Positions 18,205 to 22,453 of a stretch of 22,453 nt of DNA are shown one piece after another. The notes beneath the pieces are model-generated. The model did not search any database and was not told the DNA's origin. It was given only the letters and a program-made list of their open reading frames with translations. Both the position numbers and the translations under genes were made by a program. Source of the stretch: Aureobasidium sp. EXF-3400 (Eukaryota > Ascomycota > Dothideomycetes > Dothideales > Saccotheciaceae); assembly GCA_024195585.1 (NCBI GenBank), contig SWBL01000542.1, positions 1-22,453 on the forward strand. The letters are read 5' to 3'. The stretch's first letter is position 1. Every line of letters starts with the position of its first letter.

Positions 18205-18872
18205 TCACGTCTTGCCAACAGGGGTGACAGGGTTGTCGTTGGGCTTGTTCCCTTTCTTCTTGCTTTGCAGAGATTGAAGAGTTCCAGACACAGTGGCGTC
18301 TTTGCCCTTTGTCCAGAATGTGGGAATGGATGGTCGGGCAGATGATTCGGACTTGCGGGCAATAACGGCAGGAGCTACGTCGGCGTTGACAGGATGGTGA
18401 CCCTTGGGGCTTTTGGCGGCGATGCGGGCGAAGTATTTGGTTCTAGCGGCCTTGGGAGGAGTGGCGGAGGCTGGAGTGAAGGGGGAAGCAGAAGCAATGC
18501 TAATGTTGTCGGTGGAACCGTTGGGGGTGAGACCATTGTCTTCTTGGTCTGCCTCCACAGGGCGATCTTGCTCCATGTCCGAGGCAAGGGTGTCGAGGAC
18601 GTCGCGCAGCTCAGCCAAGAGTTCATGATTCTCTTCGCTGGCAGGCCGGACTCTACGACTGTGGGCCCACAGGGTCTCTGCGATGGTACGCTCCTCCTAA
18701 CACTTCGTCAACCTTTTGAACGACAATGGATCTGATAGTATGGCGACAGCTCCTCGTAGGACAGCAATGCGCAGCACTCGGCCATGCATGGCACGAATCA
18801 TTCGTCGTTGAAGAGCTCAAGAGCGTGCTCCATGCGCTGCTTCCAGTCGCTGGGTCGGTAGGTGGAAGGCAT
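18205..18872 (-). pseudogene. hypothetical gene, disrupted at its first intron
   Basis: The minus-strand first exon (18872-18798) encodes MPSTYRPSDWKQRMEHALEL plus FNDE and then hits TGA; no GT donor precedes that stop. A second coding stretch begins at a good acceptor (TTGAC branch-like, TTAG before 18696) and reads EERTIAETLWAHSRRVRPAS and on for about 160 codons. It then reaches a GTGAGT donor at 18208-18203, where the open frame ends. Codon use is gene-like, and a normal-looking leader precedes the ATG. Between the exons, 18710-18800 carries the COQ1-derived piece, bounded by TTCGTC on both sides. I infer that the original intron and donor were destroyed by insertion or deletion. If an unusual donor is used it could still be functional. 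Family unknown; the second part is Ser/Pro/Ala-rich and probably disordered. Confidence 0.5.
18718..18786 (+). pseudogene. second COQ1-like fragment with 154-bp internal deletion
   Basis: 18718-18738 matches 17325-17345 exactly (21 bp), and 18739-18786 matches 17500-17547 with three or so substitutions. The 154 bp of polyprenyl synthase sequence between these blocks in the first copy (17346-17499) are cleanly missing. Because the coding sequence is continuous across both junctions in the first copy, the shorter copy is the derived one. Confidence 0.75.
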
Positions 18873-18991
18873 CGTTTTGATTGATATCGGAGAAAGCAAG
18901 CAACAAGAGAAGAGTAGGCTTGGACTCGAAGAGTGTAAGTGATTGCGCAGATGAAAAGCCACGAAGGTAGGTGGTGTTGTCGCGAAGAAGG

Positions 18992-19496
18992 CAGCTCAGA
19001 AGGGATCGTCAGATGAATGTACAGATCAGTACCATGTAAAGATATATGATGAGTTGAAGAGCTTCAGCAACTGGTCTGTTCAGATATGCTACTGATAGGT
19101 CATGATTCGAGAGTGCTAGATGCCATCTCAGATTTGACAGGAACAACAACATATCGAAAACAGGCCCTCTAAGAGTGATGCGAGAACTCTTATAGGGAAG
19201 ATATCTCTCTTCTCGCAAGATGTCTGCTCTAGCTATATTTGGCTAGATCAGCTAGCAGAAAGACTCATCACGGGAAGGTGCTACTGCCATATGCATTCCG
19301 TATGTTTCTCATGTTCATGGTGGCATGTATGGATGAATTATTGTGCTTGGACGCAGAGATCGCAAGTGATGAAGGAATGTTGGATGAAGAATTGCCGACG
19401 TGGTTGGTGCATTGCGGTTAAACTTGCACGTTTAGCGTAGCTCAATTTGCTTGGATGCGGGCAAACAGCTCACCCCACGATTTCCGACTTTGACCA
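18992..19496 (+). repeat. diverged direct repeat, copy B (MYND gene tail plus flank)
   Basis: Copy B of the segment at 16147-16628. The plus frame ending in TAA at 19037-19039 reads RQLRRDRQMNVQISTM, resembling the MYND protein C-terminus (PQLKRARRTSMNISTM) with small indels. The rest of the MYND gene is absent upstream and is replaced by the promoter side of the broken minus-strand gene. It is therefore the tail of a lost tandem MYND paralogue or of a segmental duplication. Confidence 0.65.
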
Positions 19497-19710
19497 TCCT
19501 TCCTGCAAAACAACACGACGATGATATGACGATACTCGGACTGTAGTCCATACATTTGATGGTCTCTCCAAATTGTGGTCAAGCCACTCTACGGGTCTGC
19601 GTTGTTCATCCTCTGAGGAGCGATCAGCGACCTCTTAGAGTCTTCTTCCTCCTTTACAGACCACGATCGTTGGAATGAGAGTCGAACGCCGCAGAGAACC
19701 GATAGATGTT

Positions 19711-19839
19711 GCTGTCCAACTGCACCACTAATGGCTCCAACCTGCGACGTTGTTGCGGAACGCATTGTGCATGTACTGTAAGGAGTTAGTTGACTGTTGT
19801 GGTGGTGAAATGGGTGGTAAATTTTACGATTGCCCATTG
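19711..19839 (-). pseudogene. inverted 129-bp copy of the GH30 gene (exon 1 end, intron, exon 2 start)
   Basis: The reverse complement of 19711-19839 matches 21545-21673 over 129 bp without gaps. I count four substitutions, three of them G to A on the gene strand. It includes the last 12 nt of GH30 exon 1, the whole 52-nt intron and about 65 nt of exon 2. Retention of the intron means it was copied as DNA, not from mRNA. Similarity stops abruptly at both ends. Confidence 0.95.
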
Positions 19840-20196
19840 CATCCAGCATTCGAATAAACTCGAGCTCTCTGACAAGACACATACTCATCCTCGGGCTTTC
19901 ATAACATTCAACAGGTTCAAACCCCAAGATAAAGACTCTGACTGGCTGGAGATGTACGTCCGATGACGGCGCTGCTGGTACCTGACCGGTCGAGAAAGCG
20001 TAGAGGCTTGCATACAGGCCTCTTCTGCCAGTCAATCTTCGACCAAGGTGCCTGTTCGACGGCTCCGCACTATGAGTTAGCAGTCTTGGGGTTAATGCTT
20101 GTTTTAGCCGCACCGCGAAGATGGATGGTCTTCCCCACCATGATCGACATGGATGTGGTCACTTCAGGCACGGCACATTTAGCCAGAAATACTTAC

Positions 20197-20324
20197 TCCA
20201 TATTCAAGGATACTTCCTGCTGCCATGCGGGGATATCCAGGTCTGCAGGACAACTAGCAACGCGCCAGGTCCGATTTGTGGTCGATATGCCGGATCCCGA
20301 CCTCGCTTCCTGCGATTCTGTCAT
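20197..20324 (-). CDS. possible first exon of an unidentified or degraded gene
   Basis: From ATG at 20324 the minus strand reads MTESQEARSGSGISTTNRTW, then RVASCPADLDIPAWQQE, and runs into a perfect GTAAGT donor at 20196-20191. A candidate acceptor (CTGCTAACTCATAG, near 20070) follows. After it a frame reads GAVEQAPWSKIDWQKRPVCK and stops at about 19918, but an alternative frame is also open, so the downstream structure is unclear. No family recognised; it could be a broken gene in the rearranged zone. Confidence 0.28.
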
Positions 20325-20499
20325 GTGGCTGCTCTCGAATCATCCCATTGTATGCCTTTTCCAGGTGATCCGGCTAACGATATATGCACCTAATCACAGT
20401 TCTTCAATGATCCGTCCTGTAGGAGGTAAGGCGGGGTACCAGAAGAGCATTGAACGATGGTCGAATGCAATTGCAATTTTACCATAACATCCGCACTGG

Positions 20500-20505
20500 T
20501 ATAAA
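20500..20505 (+). promoter_or_regulatory. TATA box of the GH30 gene
   Basis: TATAAA lies 85 bp upstream of the ATG at 20585 and is followed by a pyrimidine-rich leader. Confidence 0.55.
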
Positions 20506-20584
20506 GTTCTCAAGGTAACCCTCTCCCATTTTTCTCCGTATCCTCTTCTTTTTCTTGCATTTCCCTGGAAGGTTCAGACTCAAG

Positions 20585-22052
20585 ATGAAGTCCTCTCTCA
20601 TGCTGAGTGCTCTGACGAGCGCTGTGACCGCCAATGCATGGGGCCCTCCTAAAAGCCCTGCTCCCCTAACCTTCGATGCAACAATCAAGGTCAATGCTGA
20701 GGAGCGATACCAGACCATGCTTGGTGGTGGATGCTCAGGTGCCTTTGGAGCTGCCTGTACTACCAACGCTCTCTCGGCAGCCGACCAGGACACTGTAGTC
20801 AGAACACTCTTCGACGAGAACGTTGGTGGTCTTTCCATCCTCCGTAACCTAATTGGATCTTCTCCCGGCACGACCATTCTTCCCACATGCCCAGCAACTC
20901 CTGCTGGCCCTTTCAACTACGTCTTTCCCACTGCCAACAACGACAGCTGCCAATTGACCTTGGCTCAGAACGCACTGAAGTACAACCCAGACCTCTACGT
21001 ATACGCAGATGCTTGGTCAGCTCCAGGCTGCTTCAAGACCACTGGTCGCGAAGCTGGCGGTGGTTACATCTGCGGTGTCAGACGCTCGAACTGCACCTAC
21101 GACTGGCGTGAGGCTTACGCCAATTACCTGATAGAATACGTCAGACTCTACCAGCAGCGTGGTGTCAAGGTATCCCTCCTGGGCGCCTACAACGAACCCG
21201 ACTTCAACCCTATCACTTACTCTGCGATGAACTCTGACGGCTACCAAGCCTACGACTTCTTGAGTATCTTCTATCCTATGGTCAAGAAGGCTTTCCCTAG
21301 CCTGGCTGTGTCCTGCTGTGACTCGACCGGTGCCCGCCAACAGCGTAACCTTCTCTACGAACTCGGTCGTCTCGGTGGACAAAGACTTTTCGATGTCAAC
21401 ACCTACCACAACTACCAATCTGACGTCAAGAGACCATTCGACGACCTTTTGGCCGGACAGCCTACCCTCGAGACAGAGTGGAGCGACGGTGGAAACACTT
21501 GGACCCGCACCTGGGATGCTGTTGGACAAAATTTCGAAGGCTTCCAATGGTCAATCGTGAGATTTACCACCCATTTCACCACCACAACAGTCAACTAACT
21601 CCTTACAGTACATGCACAATGCGTTCCGCAACAACGTCGCAGGTTGGAGCCATTGGTGGTGCAGTTGGACAGCTCCTACAGACGCCTCCCTCGTCCAGGT
21701 GAACGGCACCTCTTACCAGGTTTCCGCTCGTCTGTGGGCATTTGCTGGTTACTTCCGTTTCGCACGCCCTGGAGCTGTTCGTCTCTATGCTGACACCAGC
21801 GTTGAAGAGGTCTATGTTACTGCTTGGCAGAACAAGAACGGTACCATCGCCATTCCTGTCATCAACTCTGCACACTACACGTACACACTGAATGTGCAGT
21901 TGGCCGCTACCAACGTGTCGAAGGCGACTGCTTACTTGACGGACAACGACCACAACGTTACCGAGGCCGGCCAATTCACTTTCCAAGGTGGTAGATTCAC
22001 TGCTCAAATTGAGCCTAGAGCCATGAAGACATTCTTCTTGGAGGAGGCCTAG
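20585..22052 (+). CDS. secreted glycoside hydrolase family 30, 471 aa
   Basis: Two exons, 20585-21556 and 21609-22052, with a 52-nt intron (GTGAGA donor, CTAAC branch site, TTACAG acceptor). The joined frame is 1416 nt. A signal peptide (MKSSLMLSALTSAVTANA) directs secretion. The GH30 (beta/alpha)8 barrel shows GGGCSGAFGAA near 47-57, the acid/base Glu in LLGAYNEPDF (E204), and the likely nucleophile in LETEWSDGG (E298). A beta-sandwich side domain follows, with RFARPGAVRLYAD and a closing IEPRAMKTFFLEEA. Fungal GH30 enzymes cut glucuronoxylan, beta-1,6-glucan or beta-1,6-galactan; I cannot assign the subfamily. Several N-glycosylation sequons are present. Part of this gene is copied in inverted orientation 1.8 kb upstream. 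Confidence 0.93.
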
Positions 22053-22343
22053 GTGTACGCTGACGGGTTGACTGTATAACTCCGAGATTGAGACTTATAA
22101 GATGTTGGTCTTTCCTACGCTTTTTCCATACAGATGTAAAAATGTATAGATTGTCGTACGTGTTGAGCCTTTGTCTGTTGTGAAATTATGCCGAGCAAGG
22201 GGTCGTTCGGCGTCCCCAGCCTCCAACTGTACGACTTTTGCTAATAATCTATATTTCGTAAAGACAAAAAGAACGAGGAGAGCGTAGACATGCATCGAAT
22301 AACCCAGACAGTTGCAGGATGCATTGACGCTTGCAAAAACAAA
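22053..22343. other. intergenic region
   Basis: 3' flank of the GH30 gene and downstream flank of the 5S gene. An AAAAAC run at 22335-22344 gives the T-rich terminator of the 5S transcript. Nothing else seen. Confidence 0.5.
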
Positions 22344-22453
22344 ACGTACAGCACCAGGGATTCCCACGTGGTCACCCACCGTAGTACTAATCTGCCGTTC
22401 AACTGCTTATGTATGGCAGAGCGGACGGGATGCCCAGTTTTCAGCTGACTGTG
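22344..22453 (-). rRNA. 5S ribosomal RNA, 5' end cut by the window
   Basis: The reverse complement shows the conserved fungal 5S layout: GAAAACTGGGCATCCCGTCC, then an A-box region (TAAGCAGTTGAACGG), CAGATTAGTACTACGG, the C-box GGTGGGTGACCACGTGGG, AATCCC and a 3' GGTGCTGTACGT. About 110 nt are present and roughly 9 nt of the 5' end lie outside. A TTTTGTTTTT run follows as Pol III terminator. 5S genes dispersed singly among protein genes are normal in filamentous ascomycetes. The box sequences look intact, so it is probably functional. Confidence 0.9.

Larger units (their letters stand above)
19497..20584. other. GH30 upstream region without a firm gene
   Basis: It contains the inverted GH30 fragment (19711-19839), a possible minus-strand exon (20197-20324) and the GH30 core promoter. 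Long open frames on both strands (19963-20487 plus, 19589-20113 minus) overlap each other and show no known motifs. Confidence 0.4.

Noticed and set aside
18780..18791. Palindrome GCCATGCATGGC next to an ACGAATCATTCGT inverted repeat
   Set aside because: Short; considered as transposon ends, but no matching partner or terminal inverted repeat was found.
19589..20113. 174-codon minus-strand frame
   Set aside because: It runs straight through the recently inserted GH30 fragment, including its intron, in a frame that is not the GH30 coding frame, so its length is accidental.
19963..20487. 174-codon ATG-started plus-strand frame
   Set aside because: No recognisable domain; it overlaps antisense open frames and a candidate minus-strand exon and runs into the GH30 promoter. 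The composition is not convincing.
1..22453. CRISPR arrays, insertion sequences, bacterial operon signals, viral genes
   Set aside because: None seen; the DNA is fungal nuclear sequence with spliceosomal introns.

Overview
The window is genomic DNA from a filamentous ascomycete (Pezizomycotina; a Dothideomycete is a guess). Genes are compact and widely spaced. Introns are 48-59 nt with GTRNGT-type donors and CTAAC/CTGAC branch sites. A dispersed 5S rRNA gene sits at the right edge, and the protein families are typical of ascomycetes. I rebuilt exon structures by eye from splice sites and reading-frame continuity.

Layout. 1-1.6 kb: a tRNA-like Pol III remnant and an unidentified two-exon gene (minus). 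1.7-2.5 kb: a secreted glutamic peptidase (G1, eqolisin). 3.2-8.0 kb: an apparent catabolic trio of a classical SDR (plus, 4 exons), an SMP-30/gluconolactonase-type lactonase (minus, 3 exons) and an MFS sugar transporter (plus, 4 exons); the last two share a divergent promoter. 8.9-14.7 kb: an ordinary block with an NSRP1-like splicing factor (minus), dienelactone hydrolase (plus), THOC5-like mRNA-export subunit (minus) and an N-terminally extended PAQR/Izh membrane protein (plus). 15.2-16.2 kb: a MYND zinc-finger protein. 16.2-20.3 kb: a rearranged zone with few intact genes. It holds a diverged direct duplication of the MYND gene 3' end and flank, two pieces of a COQ1-like polyprenyl diphosphate synthase, other exon-like scraps, exact and tandem repeats, a hypothetical gene broken at its first intron, and an inverted 129-bp copy of part of the neighbouring GH30 gene. 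20.6-22.1 kb: a secreted GH30 glycoside hydrolase. 22.34 kb to the end: 5S rRNA (minus), cut by the window edge.

The most notable signal is a repeated 13-bp promoter element, CGG-N4-TGACGG (a CGG-N7-CGG direct repeat). It occurs twice upstream of the SDR gene and three times in the lactonase/transporter divergent promoter, always on the plus strand. I saw it nowhere else in the window. By chance about 0.2 matches would be expected in the whole window on both strands. This suggests a dedicated Zn(II)2Cys6 regulator controlling the three genes as one regulon, probably uptake, oxidation to a lactone and hydrolysis of a sugar. Possible CreA sites near the transporter fit carbon catabolite control. 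The substrate and the regulator cannot be read from this window.
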